From NCBI GenBank assembly GCA_016712265.1, contig JADJRJ010000030.1, forward strand, positions 930,001-994,000: a stretch of DNA of 64,000 bases, given 5' to 3'. Within the stretch, counting starts at the first letter, position 1. The number at the start of each line of letters is the position of its first letter. The position numbers were made by a program, and so were the translations under genes. This DNA is from Gemmatimonadota bacterium (lineage in GTDB: Bacteria > Gemmatimonadota > Gemmatimonadetes > Gemmatimonadales > Gemmatimonadaceae). The notes beneath the pieces were generated by a model. That model worked only from the letters and a program-made list of their open reading frames with translations, was not told the origin of the DNA and ran no database searches. Of the stretch, positions 40,876 through 49,815 are shown in pieces.

Positions 40876-41771
40876 GGGTGGTCGTCGCGCTTGAGGTCGG
40901 TGATGCGTTCCACCATACGGTCGCGCCAGGCACGGAGTGCCTCGTGCGACACCCCGGGATACATGGCGTCGACCCCTGCCCCAATCCGCTCAATGGTGGT
41001 CGCGTCAAACGACGGCGTGCTACCCAGGTCATCCATCAGCCAGCGGAAGCTCGCCCCGTACCGGGTGAAGTACTCGCGCACCCCGCCGTCCGCATTCGTG
41101 TTCGCGACCCCGAAGGGCCCCATCAGGGCCCACCGGAGGCCCAGTCCGTCGCGAATCACGGCGTCGATCGCGTCGGCATCAGCGACCCCGCCATCGAGGA
41201 GCGAGATGGCCTCACGGACCAGCGCCGCCTGCATGCGATTGAGGAGGAAGCCGGGGACGTAGCGCCGGAGGATCACGGGCGTCTGGCCCACGCCACGGAG
41301 GAACTCGCTCGCACGTGCAACAATCCCGGGGTCGGTCACCGCGCCACCCAGCAGTTCCACGGCGGGAACCACGTGTGGTGGATTGACGGGATGGGCCACG
41401 ACGCATCGCCGGGCGCCGCGGAGTCCGCGCGAGATCTCGGTCATGTCGAGGGTGCTGGTGCTCGACGCGAGGATGGCCTCCGGCGCGGCGCACGAGTCCA
41501 TCTCCGCATAGAGGGCCTGCTTGGCCGGGAGGGCCTCCGGCCCGCTCTCCTGGACCCACACCGCTCCGCCTAACGCCTCGGCAAGGGAGGTCGCCCCCTG
41601 GGGCTCGGTGCCCCCGCGGCCATCCCGCGCCGCGGCCACCGCGTGCCAGGCCAACGCCTGCTCGATCGCCTGCGGCGAGACGTCAAAGACCCGGACGGGG
41701 TGCCCCGCCCGGGTGAAGACGCGGATCCAGCTGCGGCCAATCACGCCGCACCCAACGACCGCGACGGTCAC
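40872..41771 (-). CDS. 3-hydroxyacyl-CoA dehydrogenase family protein, lambda-crystallin/L-gulonate or L-carnitine dehydrogenase-like
   Basis: 299 aa with a GTG start overlapping the S9 gene's stop (GTGA), and a stop overlapping the next dehydrogenase (GTGA). Rossmann VAVVGCGVIGRSWIRVFTRAGH, then LASSTSTLDMTEIS, VVAHPVNPPHVVPAVELLGG with the catalytic His in HPVNPP, and AVIRDGLGLRWALMGPF. These match the clade holding lambda-crystallin (L-gulonate 3-dehydrogenase) and L-carnitine dehydrogenase rather than fatty-acid enzymes. Coupling to BKACE recalls the carnitine route (carnitine to dehydrocarnitine, then BKACE). GCCTAACG at 41568 encodes Ala-Leu-Gly. Confidence 0.87.
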   Translation of the reverse strand: MTVAVVGCGVIGRSWIRVFTRAGHPVRVFDVSPQAIEQALAWHAVAAARDGRGGTEPQGATSLAEALGGAVWVQESGPEALPAKQALYAEMDSCAAPEAILASSTSTLDMTEISRGLRGARRCVVAHPVNPPHVVPAVELLGGAVTDPGIVARASEFLRGVGQTPVILRRYVPGFLLNRMQAALVREAISLLDGGVADADAIDAVIRDGLGLRWALMGPFGVANTNADGGVREYFTRYGASFRWLMDDLGSTPSFDATTIERIGAGVDAMYPGVSHEALRAWRDRMVERITDLKRDDHP

Positions 41772-44632
41772 GACGCGACTTTCTTCTGTCGTGACTTGAG
41801 GTGTTCTTCCATCTTAAGCCGCGGGATCCCGTTCTTCAGCCAATCGGGGGCAGGCTTGCCTTGCAGGAAGTGATCGAAATACTCGGTCATCCGCAGGGTG
41901 TAGTCCTTCTGGTTCTTGGGCAGCTGCAGGCCATGGTTCTCGCCCACATACTGCAGCATGATGACGTCCTTCTCCTGCTCGCGCAGGGTGTTGAACCAGG
42001 TGATCCCCTGGTTGAAGTCCACGGCCCCGTCCTTTTCGTTGTGGAGGATCATGACCGGGGTCTGCACCTTGTCGGCGAAGAACGCCGGGGAGTTGCGGAT
42101 GTAGGCGTCGCGATTCTCGACGTACCCGCCCGTGAATCGCCCTTGCGAGCTCTCGAAAATCCCCTGGTTGGCGCTCCCGGTGTTCCAATACACGGAGCTG
42201 TACATCGACAACATGTCGGTCAGGGGGGCGCCGGTCACGATCCCCGCGAACAGCTTGCCCGTCTGCGTGGCAAGGAAGGACGACTGGTAGCCGCCCCATG
42301 AATGCCCATGGAGCCCAACCTTGGCCGCATCCACGATCCCCGTGGCGATCGCCGCCTTCACCCCTGGTACGACGCACCATACACTCGACATTCCGGGGTC
42401 GTTGATCTTGTAGACGATGTCCGGCATGAACACGGCGTACCCACGGCTCGTGTAGACGCTCGGGTTGAACGCCCGCGTCTCGTTGGGCACGGCGTACTGA
42501 TGCAGGCTCTGCGACAACTTCTCGTAGATGTACACCATAGTTGGGTACTTCTTCCCGGGCTCGTACCCTGCCGGAAGGAAGAGCGCCCCCTGGAGTGTGT
42601 CACCCTTGTCACTCACGTAGTCCACCAGGCGCGTTCCGCTCGACCAGGCGAACTCCGCCTGTTGGGGATTGGCCGTGGTCAACCGACGGGCCGCTGCGAG
42701 CGTCGGCCGATCGGCGGCGAAGTAGTCCGGGAAGTCGCGGAACGTCTGCCGGGTGAAGACCCAGGTTTCTGCGTTCCGGGCACGGGTAACGAAATACTTC
42801 GCGTCATCCCACACCAGCGAGGTCGCGCCGGCGCGCCCAGGCTGGACGACCGACACCCCTTCCTTCTTGGTCCACTCGCCGTAGGTCTGCAGGTACATCG
42901 GCTGCGTGAGGTCAATCCCCTTCTCCTTCGGATTGATCACCACCCGGCGTGTGTAGCGAATACGATCCTTCCGTCCGTTCCCCGTGAGGTTCGCGAACGT
43001 GCCACCACGAATGCCGACCTTCCACACATCGTAGTTGTCGAACAGCAGGACCGACTGGTTGTCAGCCGCCCAGCCCAGCGGCTGAACCGGGGGACGCTCC
43101 ACGTTGTGATCGTCCTCCGTATTGACGAAACTGGTCGGCGCTCCCCTGGTGACCGTCGTCGTGGCCTTCGACAGGAAGTCGTAGACATGGTACTCGCCGT
43201 CGTGGTAGAACAGCGCGCGATTCCCGTCGGGACTCGGGATGAAATTGAACCGCGCGGTCTGCCGAATCATCGACCGCGCACCGGTCTTGAGGTCAATCGC
43301 GTAGATATCCCGACGCTGGCCCCCGTCAATGGCATCTCGCCGCTCGTACGGCCGACGGTCGACACCAAAGGCAAACCGCTCGTAGGGCGTCAGGGTCACA
43401 TCGCGCAGCTCGGGCGTGCCGAGTTGCATGAACTTCTGTTCTGCTACCCGGTACTGGGCGAGGTAGGAGAACGTCTTGTCGCGACCTTCCTCGACCTGCT
43501 GTTGCGACTGAAGGCGCGGATCCCCCTTCCCGTGCCAGATGACCAGGGTCGGGAGGTCATCATCACTGCCGCCAGCACCGGCTGGGGTTTGCATCGCCCC
43601 CGGTGTGCCCGCGACCGGCCGCACATCCGGTCGCGGGGTCTTCGATTCCGGGCTGGTGCGACGCTCCGCCAGGCCAAAGAAGAGCGCGCTGCGATCCGCC
43701 GCCCAGCGCGCTGCGCGATCTGGCGAGATGCGCATCCCGGTCGGGAAATCGGGTGACGACGTGGCCGCGAAGGTGCTGCGCACTGGTGAGCCCGGCGTGC
43801 CGGTCCACGCAACCACCGTATAGGCTGTATCGCTCGCTGCGCTGTCCACTACGCCGCGCAACACTGTGAGGCCGAAGGTCGAGTCCGCCCACGACAGGCG
43901 GCGGTAGAGCGCCTTCTCGCTGTCGAGGGACTTCACCACGTCGGTGGCCAGGTTGCGCAACTGGAGCCCGTTGCCGATCCGGTCGCGCACCTCGGTGGTC
44001 CAGGCGAGGTGTGCCCCCGGCTCATCGAGCGCCCATTCGCCCACGGACCCAATCGTCGAGACCACGCCGTTACGCAAGTCCACAAGGAGCAGGTCCGCCG
44101 CCGTTGCCCCTTCGGCAGCATACCGATGCAGCACGAGCCAGTTTGGCGACTCGCCCGCCAGCGCGAATCGGCGCACCTTCTCGAAGTCGCGCTTCTCCCC
44201 GGTGGCGATGTTCACCAGGCTGACGGTGTTCTGCAGGGGCTTGCGCTCCCGTCGCAGCTTCTTCGCGTCTGCGGCCCTCGGATACGCGGTGAAGACCAGC
44301 CACTTGGAGTCGCCGGAGATCGCCACCGGCGCGTCGACCGGGCCGCCGAACGGCCCCCCACCTCCGGGGCCGGCGGGTTCGCCTACCGGCCATCGCTTCT
44401 CCGCCGCCCCCTCGGTGGTGCCGCGAAGGACCACGTCGCCGTCGCCTTCGTTAGGCGCCGTGATGTAAGCAAACCACCGGCCATCGTTCGATGTCGTGGC
44501 GTTGCGCAGGTTACGCCAGGTCGCCAAATCCGACGGATCGAGCACCTTTTGCCCCCGCGGTTGCGCGGCGAGCGGCAGGACGAGCAGGAACGCCGCAGCG
44601 GCGGCAAGCGAGGTTCGTACGGAACGCAGCAT
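41768..44632 (-). CDS. Secreted S9 family prolyl oligopeptidase-like peptidase (second copy)
   Basis: 954 aa from the ATG at 44632, with GGAGG 7 nt upstream. Signal peptide TSLAAAAAFLLVLPLAAQP. N-terminal propeller to about residue 660, with a Gly/Pro-rich insert (AGPGGGGPFGGPVD). Hydrolase domain with GLHGHSWGGYQSS (Ser about 778), HNEKDGAVDF (Asp about 868) and GENHGL (His about 900). Paralogous to 20956-23775, but with HSWGG instead of QSWGG at the elbow. It probably supplies peptides or amino acids to the catabolic operon it heads. CGTTAGGC at 44449 encodes Pro-Asn. Stop overlaps the dehydrogenase start. Confidence 0.93.
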   Translation of the reverse strand: MLRSVRTSLAAAAAFLLVLPLAAQPRGQKVLDPSDLATWRNLRNATTSNDGRWFAYITAPNEGDGDVVLRGTTEGAAEKRWPVGEPAGPGGGGPFGGPVDAPVAISGDSKWLVFTAYPRAADAKKLRRERKPLQNTVSLVNIATGEKRDFEKVRRFALAGESPNWLVLHRYAAEGATAADLLLVDLRNGVVSTIGSVGEWALDEPGAHLAWTTEVRDRIGNGLQLRNLATDVVKSLDSEKALYRRLSWADSTFGLTVLRGVVDSAASDTAYTVVAWTGTPGSPVRSTFAATSSPDFPTGMRISPDRAARWAADRSALFFGLAERRTSPESKTPRPDVRPVAGTPGAMQTPAGAGGSDDDLPTLVIWHGKGDPRLQSQQQVEEGRDKTFSYLAQYRVAEQKFMQLGTPELRDVTLTPYERFAFGVDRRPYERRDAIDGGQRRDIYAIDLKTGARSMIRQTARFNFIPSPDGNRALFYHDGEYHVYDFLSKATTTVTRGAPTSFVNTEDDHNVERPPVQPLGWAADNQSVLLFDNYDVWKVGIRGGTFANLTGNGRKDRIRYTRRVVINPKEKGIDLTQPMYLQTYGEWTKKEGVSVVQPGRAGATSLVWDDAKYFVTRARNAETWVFTRQTFRDFPDYFAADRPTLAAARRLTTANPQQAEFAWSSGTRLVDYVSDKGDTLQGALFLPAGYEPGKKYPTMVYIYEKLSQSLHQYAVPNETRAFNPSVYTSRGYAVFMPDIVYKINDPGMSSVWCVVPGVKAAIATGIVDAAKVGLHGHSWGGYQSSFLATQTGKLFAGIVTGAPLTDMLSMYSSVYWNTGSANQGIFESSQGRFTGGYVENRDAYIRNSPAFFADKVQTPVMILHNEKDGAVDFNQGITWFNTLREQEKDVIMLQYVGENHGLQLPKNQKDYTLRMTEYFDHFLQGKPAPDWLKNGIPRLKMEEHLKSRQKKVAS

Positions 44633-44709
44633 GGGACCCCTCCGGGCGCGACCCGGCGGAAAAGAGGACCCCGAGAAGATGGACCCCGGCCCGCGATCAG
44701 GCTATCCCG

Positions 44710-45312
44710 TCAATATCCATCGGGGCAGCGGGCCATCTCCCGGGTAAAGTTCGCCTTGATCTGGGGCAGATCGGCCGCATAGTCCCCGGTCGGTTCAAAC
44801 GCGGGGAGGAGTCGCACCAGGCGCGCGCCGAAGTCCAGGGCCACGGGGAGGATGGGGACCCCCGCACCGGTCGCGATTCGATAGAACCCGGACTTCCATT
44901 CCGGGGTCCGCTTGCGCGTTCCCTCAGGCGCCACCACAAAGATCAGCTGGTCCCGCGACTGAAATTCCCGGACATGCAAGTCGACGACGTTCGTCGCCTG
45001 GGTGCGCACGACCGGAATGCCCCCGAAATACCGCAGCAGAGGCCCAGCCGGCCATCGAAACAAGGTGTGTTTCCCCAGCCAGCTCGCGTCGATCTCAAGG
45101 GCGAGATAGGCCGCGAACCCTACAACGAAGTCCCAGTTGGAGGTGTGAGGCGCGACGACGACGACGAACCTGGGGAGATCTGGCCAGCTCCCCACGACCC
45201 GCCATCCCATGGCGCGAAGCACGGACGCGCCGACGACGCGACGCCCCCAGCTCCGACGCCGCGGAATCGAGGGTGGGAGCGACGGAATCCGGCCAGTCGC
45301 GCCCTCAGGCAT
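44710..45312 (-). CDS. PlsC-like lysophospholipid acyltransferase
   Basis: 200 aa from the ATG at 45312, overlapping the aminotransferase stop by 8 nt. The acyltransferase box HX4D is VAPHTSNWDF (His56, Asp61), and the second box is VAPEGTRKRTPEWKSG (Glu130-Gly-Thr). The short length, KHTLFRWPAGPLLRYFGGIPVVR and FYRIATGAGVPILPVALDFG fit the small 1-acylglycerol-3-phosphate acyltransferase-type family that acts on membrane lipids or lipid conjugates, without a clear membrane anchor. Operonic with a GSA-aminomutase-like aminotransferase, so an aminolipid role is possible. Confidence 0.87.
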   Translation of the reverse strand: MPEGATGRIPSLPPSIPRRRSWGRRVVGASVLRAMGWRVVGSWPDLPRFVVVVAPHTSNWDFVVGFAAYLALEIDASWLGKHTLFRWPAGPLLRYFGGIPVVRTQATNVVDLHVREFQSRDQLIFVVAPEGTRKRTPEWKSGFYRIATGAGVPILPVALDFGARLVRLLPAFEPTGDYAADLPQIKANFTREMARCPDGY

Positions 45313-46684
45313 TCGCCATCGCTGGCTCGGTCGACCCCACACGGGGAAAGATGTCGCGCCCCAGGTCGAGCACCTCCCCGAAGGCGACGCACAGGGCATC
45401 GACCTCGGCCTCCGTGATCGCCGTATTCAACGCCGTCATCCCTCGGGATGCCCACAAGAAGCCGCGGGTGAGGAGTCCCAGATGCATGAGACGGGCGCAG
45501 TGTTTGGGAGACCGCAGCGCGTCGCGATAGGTCCGAACCGGACCGGTGCAGTAATGCACATGGCAGAGCGACCCCATCCCCTGCACGTAGCCCAGCACCT
45601 CGCGGACGTCGATCTCTCGCTGCAGTCCACGGCGCAATCGCTCACCAAGCTGATCCAGGCGAGCAATGGCCAGCGGGGTCCACATCCGCATCGCCTCCAG
45701 CCCCGCCGCCATGGTGGCGTTGTTCCCGTTGAAGGTCCCGCTGTGGGACACGCCCCCTTCGCGACGGGGATCGAAGACCGCCATCACCTCCTCCCGCCCC
45801 CCGAACGCGCCGACCGGCAGGCCACCCCCAATGATCTTGGCAAAGGTCGTCAGGTCTGGCGCGACCCCCGCCAGACCCTGCAAGCCACCGTATCCCACGC
45901 GGAACGTGACGATCTCATCAAAGATGGCCAGCGCCCCGACCGCATGGGCCGCGTCAACGACGCCTTGCAGGTACCCGTCGTCCGGCCGCAGCATCCCCGC
46001 GTAGGAGACCATCGGTTCCACCAGGACGGCGGCCACGTCACGCCCGTACCGCTCGAGGATCCAGCGCAAGGTCTCGAGGTCGTTGAACGGCGTGACCAGC
46101 ACTTCGCTCACGATGCCGGGTGAGACGCCGGGTCCATCCGCGATCCCGCTGGGATATGGCGGAGAATGGAACCCCGGGGTGACCGAGACCTGGGCGGCGT
46201 CGTAGGCACCGTTGTATCCCCCCTCGACCTTCACGATCATCCGACGCCCGGTGAAGGCGCGCGCACCGCGGATGGCATTCATGACGGCTTCGGTGCCGCT
46301 GTTACAGAACCGCACCCGTTCCACGGACGGCACGCGCTCCACCAGCAGCTCGGCGAGCGCGACCTGCGCCTCGGTGGGGTATCCCATCACAGTGCCCCGG
46401 CGGGCCTGTTCGGCGATCGCCGCCGCAATGCGCGGCTCCGCATGGCCGTGGATGAGCGACGTGAAGTTGCCGAGGAAATCGACATACCGGTTGCCATCCA
46501 CATCGACGAGCTCGCACCCCTCCCCACGGTCCATGAAGGTCGGGTACGGGAGGAAGAAGGTCCCGGTGCGCGTGTCCCCACCGGGGAGCACCCGTTGGGC
46601 CCGCTCGTACAGCTCGCGGGACGCCGCAGTGCGTCGGGTGTACGTGGTAGCGAGCTGGCGGTCGAGGTCCTCGACGATCGACAT
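45305..46684 (-). CDS. Class III PLP aminotransferase, glutamate-1-semialdehyde 2,1-aminomutase-like (second)
   Basis: 459 aa from the ATG at 46684 (longer frames are antisense to the next gene). The core has SRELYERAQRVLPGGDTR (HemL-type start), RVRFCNSGTEAVMNAIR, LAIFDEIVTFRVGYGG (Asp256 to the PLP ring nitrogen), TFAKIIGGGLPVGAFGG (Lys283 Schiff base) and VSHSGTFNGNNATM. It differs from the copy at 1495 by lacking the acidic N-terminal tail. Not in a haem cluster; it is coupled to the acyltransferase. Such HemL-like enzymes transaminate amino acids or amino-lipid precursors. Substrate unknown. Confidence 0.88.
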   Translation of the reverse strand: MSIVEDLDRQLATTYTRRTAASRELYERAQRVLPGGDTRTGTFFLPYPTFMDRGEGCELVDVDGNRYVDFLGNFTSLIHGHAEPRIAAAIAEQARRGTVMGYPTEAQVALAELLVERVPSVERVRFCNSGTEAVMNAIRGARAFTGRRMIVKVEGGYNGAYDAAQVSVTPGFHSPPYPSGIADGPGVSPGIVSEVLVTPFNDLETLRWILERYGRDVAAVLVEPMVSYAGMLRPDDGYLQGVVDAAHAVGALAIFDEIVTFRVGYGGLQGLAGVAPDLTTFAKIIGGGLPVGAFGGREEVMAVFDPRREGGVSHSGTFNGNNATMAAGLEAMRMWTPLAIARLDQLGERLRRGLQREIDVREVLGYVQGMGSLCHVHYCTGPVRTYRDALRSPKHCARLMHLGLLTRGFLWASRGMTALNTAITEAEVDALCVAFGEVLDLGRDIFPRVGSTEPAMANA

Positions 46685-46825
46685 GGCGGCGGCGGTGTGG
46701 AAGGACGGCGAAGATGCAGGAAGGTGGGGCAAGAGGGTAAGTGGTCGCGGGGTCCCGGTGGGTGACGGCGCAACGATCGGGTCGGGACTTGCCTCGCGGG
46801 TGCGATCGGCGTTCCTTGCCCCACC

Positions 46826-47338
46826 GTGCGACGACTTGTCTACCTCACCCTCCCTGCCTGCCTGCTGACCGGCTGGGCCGCCGTGCGCGCGGTGCGCGAA
46901 ACCGGCCAGCGGGTCAACCGGGACGTCAGCGCCACGTTCCGCGTCGACTCCATGAACCTCATTCTGCTGCCTCAGGCCGGGGTGTATCGCGCCGTGGGGA
47001 TCGGTTCGCGAGAGGCGATCAAGGCAGTCGATGCGTGGGAGGTCACCGTCAGGAACCGGGAAACCGGGGCCACGGGCCAGGTACAACGGGCCACGTCAGA
47101 ACGCGCGCAATCACGTGAGAACCGTCCGGGACTCGACCTGCTCTTCAGCATGCGCATTGACCAGCCGGGTACCTGGGAGCTGCGGTTCGGCAACCGCTCA
47201 CCCCAGGCCGACAGCGTCACCATTCGCCTCACGCACTTCGACACGACCACGGCGGGATCGGCCATGAAGGCCTTCGGCCTCGCGACCCTCTTCTCCGTCT
47301 TGCTGCTGGTGAGCGCCGGGCTCTGGTTCCGGCGTTAG
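46826..47338 (+). CDS. Hypothetical protein with N- and C-terminal membrane segments
   Basis: 170 aa with a GTG start at 46826. An N-terminal helix (LVYLTLPACLLTGWAAV), a beta-rich extracytoplasmic middle (about 30-140, with TGVYRAV-like strands and WELRFGNRSPQADSVTIRLTHFD) and a C-terminal helix (GLATLFSVLLLVSAGLWFRR). The middle looks like an emp24/GOLD- or immunoglobulin-like sandwich; no named family recognised. Divergent from the aminotransferase with 141 bp between. Its TAG stop is within a CGTTAGGC octamer (47333-47340). No Shine-Dalgarno seen. Confidence 0.7.
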   Translation: MRRLVYLTLPACLLTGWAAVRAVRETGQRVNRDVSATFRVDSMNLILLPQAGVYRAVGIGSREAIKAVDAWEVTVRNRETGATGQVQRATSERAQSRENRPGLDLLFSMRIDQPGTWELRFGNRSPQADSVTIRLTHFDTTTAGSAMKAFGLATLFSVLLLVSAGLWFRR

Positions 47339-47349
47339 GCAACCCGCGA

Positions 47350-47589
47350 CTACGACCCGTGCTGCGGCGGCTTGGTGTAGCGAAAGGTGATGCGTCCGCG
47401 GTTCAGGTCGTAGGGTGAGACCTCGAGCTTGACGATGTCACCGGCGAGGATGCGGATGCGATGTTGCCGGAGCTTGCCGCCGAGTGTGGCGAGGACGTCG
47501 TGTCCTCCGGGGAGGGTCACCAGGAACGTCGCGTTGGGGAGGACTTCGGTGACGGTTCCTTCCAGCTCGATCGCGTCCTGTTTCGCCAT
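47350..47589 (-). CDS. infA: Translation initiation factor IF-1
   Basis: 79 aa, an S1/OB-fold protein that sits in the ribosomal A site during initiation. MAKQDAIELEGTVTEVLPNATFLV, GHDVLATLGGKLRQHRIRILAGD and VSPYDLNRGRITFRY follow the IF-1 consensus, with a 9-residue extra tail (YTKPPQHGS). AGGAG lies 6 nt upstream. The gene stands alone, not in a ribosomal-protein cluster, so it may be a second or specialised copy. An unusual A-rich tract (47641-47648) lies upstream and may belong to its promoter. Confidence 0.95.
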   Translation of the reverse strand: MAKQDAIELEGTVTEVLPNATFLVTLPGGHDVLATLGGKLRQHRIRILAGDIVKLEVSPYDLNRGRITFRYTKPPQHGS

Positions 47590-47677
47590 GCAGGGCTCCT
47601 GAGGGAATGCGGCCCCGGAGCGAGCGCTCCCGCCGCGCCGAAAAAATTTGCGGCAGGTCCGTCATCGCACAAGTCGG

Positions 47678-49051
47678 CTAGCGGGCCGCCCCCGGCAGGC
47701 GATCCGGCATGTCCGCCACCACGTACGCCATGATGGCCATCACCGCCGTCGACAGGGCCACCTCCCGCGGGGACATCTTGTCGATCGTGTCGGCATTCGT
47801 GTGGTGGTACCAGAAGTATTTCGTGTCATCAACGTTCAGCCCCATGCCAGGAACCCCGAGTTCCATCATCGGGCCGATGTCTGCGCCCCCTCCGCCCCGG
47901 GTGATCGCGCCGGCACCGATCCCCTCGAGCAGGCGGCCGACCTGCTGGATGATCGCGAAGGCAGAATCCGTCCCGGTAAAGCCGAACCCACGGGGGGAAA
48001 AGACGCCGCCATCGGATTCCATCATCAGGACATGGTTGCGCGCCTGCGCGCGATGCGCGTCGCGATAGGCGTTCCCGCCGCGCATCCCGTTTTCCTCGTT
48101 CGTCCATCCGACCACGCGAATCGTGCGCCGCGGCCGCAGCCCGAGCGCCTTCAGGAGGCGAATCCCCTCCCACGCCGCCACCACTCCCCCGGCATCGTCC
48201 ATCGCCCCGCGACCCACGTCCCAGGAATCGATGTGGCCGCCCATGACGACCACCTCCTCCGGCCGCTCGGTGCCCCGCAGCTCACCGATCACGTTGCGCG
48301 ACATCACGTCGGGCAGGGTCCGCGCCCCCATCGTCACCTTGAGCCGCACGCGATCTCCGCGGGCGATCATGCGAGCGATCATGTCGGCATCCTCCGGGGC
48401 GATCGCCGCGTGCGGGATCTTCCGCACGGCGGAGTCATAGGCCATGCTGCCCGTGTGTGGTGTCCGCATGGAGTACGGCGTGACCGAGCGGATCACGGAG
48501 GCCACGGCACCGACCCGCGCGGCCTCCACGGCGCCGTTCCGGCGGTACGCAACCGTCGCGCCGTAATTCGTGAACGGAGCATTGAACAATACGATCTTTC
48601 CGCGGGCCTCGGCGGCGCGTGCCTTCAGTTCGTCGAAGGTCGCGACCACCATGACGTCGGCGGTGATTCCTGCTGCCGGCGTCCCGATCGAACCGCCGAG
48701 GCCCAGCATGGGAAGTAACTCCCGACGCGGTGAGACCAGCTCAATGGACTCGCGTCCACGAACCCAGTGCGGCACCATGACCGGTTCACCGCGCACGTTG
48801 TCCAGCCCGTCGGACTTCATCTGCACCTGGATCCAGTCGATCGCCTGCTCGAGGCTGGCGCTGCCGCTGAAGCGATGCCCGAACCGCTCCGTCAACTCGG
48901 CAACGCGCTTCCAGGCGGCGCTGTCCGCGAGCGCGGCCGCGATGATGCGGTCTGCCGCCGGTCGGTAGCGGTCGACCAGGGGCTGCGCGGCCACGGAGGA
49001 AGACACGAGGGCGGCGGCAAGGGCGAGCAGGGAGGCACGTTGGGGCGTCAC
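47678..49051 (-). CDS. Secreted M28 family metallopeptidase with PA domain
   Basis: 457 aa from a GTG at 49051, chosen because the signal peptide (RASLLALAAALVSSSVAAQ) starts there. A PA insertion domain spans about 120-250. The zinc site is VVVMGGHIDSWDVGRGAMDDAGG (His273, bridging Asp285), GWTNEENGMRG (Glu319/320), MMESDGG (Asp347) and FWYHHTNADT (His416/417). It is an aminopeptidase or carboxypeptidase acting on peptides in the periplasm. Separated from infA by 88 bp and preceded by a candidate promoter. Confidence 0.92.
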   Translation of the reverse strand: MTPQRASLLALAAALVSSSVAAQPLVDRYRPAADRIIAAALADSAAWKRVAELTERFGHRFSGSASLEQAIDWIQVQMKSDGLDNVRGEPVMVPHWVRGRESIELVSPRRELLPMLGLGGSIGTPAAGITADVMVVATFDELKARAAEARGKIVLFNAPFTNYGATVAYRRNGAVEAARVGAVASVIRSVTPYSMRTPHTGSMAYDSAVRKIPHAAIAPEDADMIARMIARGDRVRLKVTMGARTLPDVMSRNVIGELRGTERPEEVVVMGGHIDSWDVGRGAMDDAGGVVAAWEGIRLLKALGLRPRRTIRVVGWTNEENGMRGGNAYRDAHRAQARNHVLMMESDGGVFSPRGFGFTGTDSAFAIIQQVGRLLEGIGAGAITRGGGGADIGPMMELGVPGMGLNVDDTKYFWYHHTNADTIDKMSPREVALSTAVMAIMAYVVADMPDRLPGAAR

Positions 49052-49087
49052 GAGTTCTACAGGGCTGGGGTCGGGGCGAGCACCCGC

Positions 49088-49116
49088 ACCTTGGGGCAGT
49101 AAACTGCGGCCGTCAA
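49088..49116 (-). promoter_or_regulatory. Candidate promoter of the M28 peptidase
   Basis: Minus strand TTGACG (49116-49111), a 17-nt spacer and CAAGGT (49093-49088), 36 nt before the GTG. The -35 is good, the -10 poor. Confidence 0.3.
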
Positions 49117-49209
49117 CCCACAAGAACACAAAACGCGCGATGGCTTGGAGCCACCGCGCGCCTGTGCGTTCCGCGCCGCTGGGGAAACCCGCTCGCGCCG
49201 GGCGTGGCG

Positions 49210-49665
49210 CTAGAACGTCATGCCGATGGTGCCCTGTGTCTTGTTCAACTTTTCGTGGCGCCGCATCTCGGCGAAAAATCCCGTGCGACCCATGCCGAGG
49301 CGCACCCCGCCGCCGTAGTTGTACCCCCGCGTTTCCTGGACCTTGCCATAGGAATACGCGCCATACCCGGCGATGCCGTACGGCGTCATGATGCCGAGGC
49401 GGACGGGAAAGACCGCTGAGGCGAAATAAGAGCGGGGGGCCGAGCGCAGGTTGGAGCCGGCCACCATTCCCTCGACCCGCAGGGCCATGGGGAAGACGGG
49501 CAGGTCAAATTGCGCCGCAGCGTACACGTCCGAGGTCTTGAACTTGAGGGCGCCGCTATCGCTCACGGGGCGACCGGCACCAAGCCAGAGGGAGAGGCCT
49601 TGCGCCTGAGCCGTGGGCGCCGTGGCAAAGACGGCGAGGGCAAGAAGAACGGATCGAGTGCGCAT
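49210..49665 (-). CDS. Small outer-membrane beta-barrel-like protein
   Basis: 151 aa from the ATG at 49665. The signal peptide MRTRSVLLALAVFATAPTAQA is followed by alternating amphipathic strands (GLSLWLGAGRPVSDSGALKF, VYAAAQFDLPVFPMALRVEG, GIAGYGAYSYGKV, YNYGGGVRLGMGRTGFFAEMR) and a terminal ...GTIGMTF with C-terminal Phe, typical of barrels assembled by BAM. Function unknown. Flanked by gaps of 158 and 150 bp; the latter holds a G9C5 tract at 49798-49811, which I could not assign. Confidence 0.78.
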   Translation of the reverse strand: MRTRSVLLALAVFATAPTAQAQGLSLWLGAGRPVSDSGALKFKTSDVYAAAQFDLPVFPMALRVEGMVAGSNLRSAPRSYFASAVFPVRLGIMTPYGIAGYGAYSYGKVQETRGYNYGGGVRLGMGRTGFFAEMRRHEKLNKTQGTIGMTF

Positions 49666-49815
49666 GGGTCCGAGGGAAGGAGTTGGTCGCTCGTGAGGGA
49701 GTGTACCGCCGGACCCGGTGGAGGTTCCGCGGGATCCTGCTAGCAACCGAAATGGAACGATGATGGAGGATCGGCGCGGGGCCGGCATCTTGAAATCGGG
49801 GGGGGGCCCCCAGCC

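Noticed and set aside
49798..49811. G9C5 tract as a phase-variation switch
   Set aside because: Intergenic and not within a recognised promoter spacer; no reading frame crosses it.
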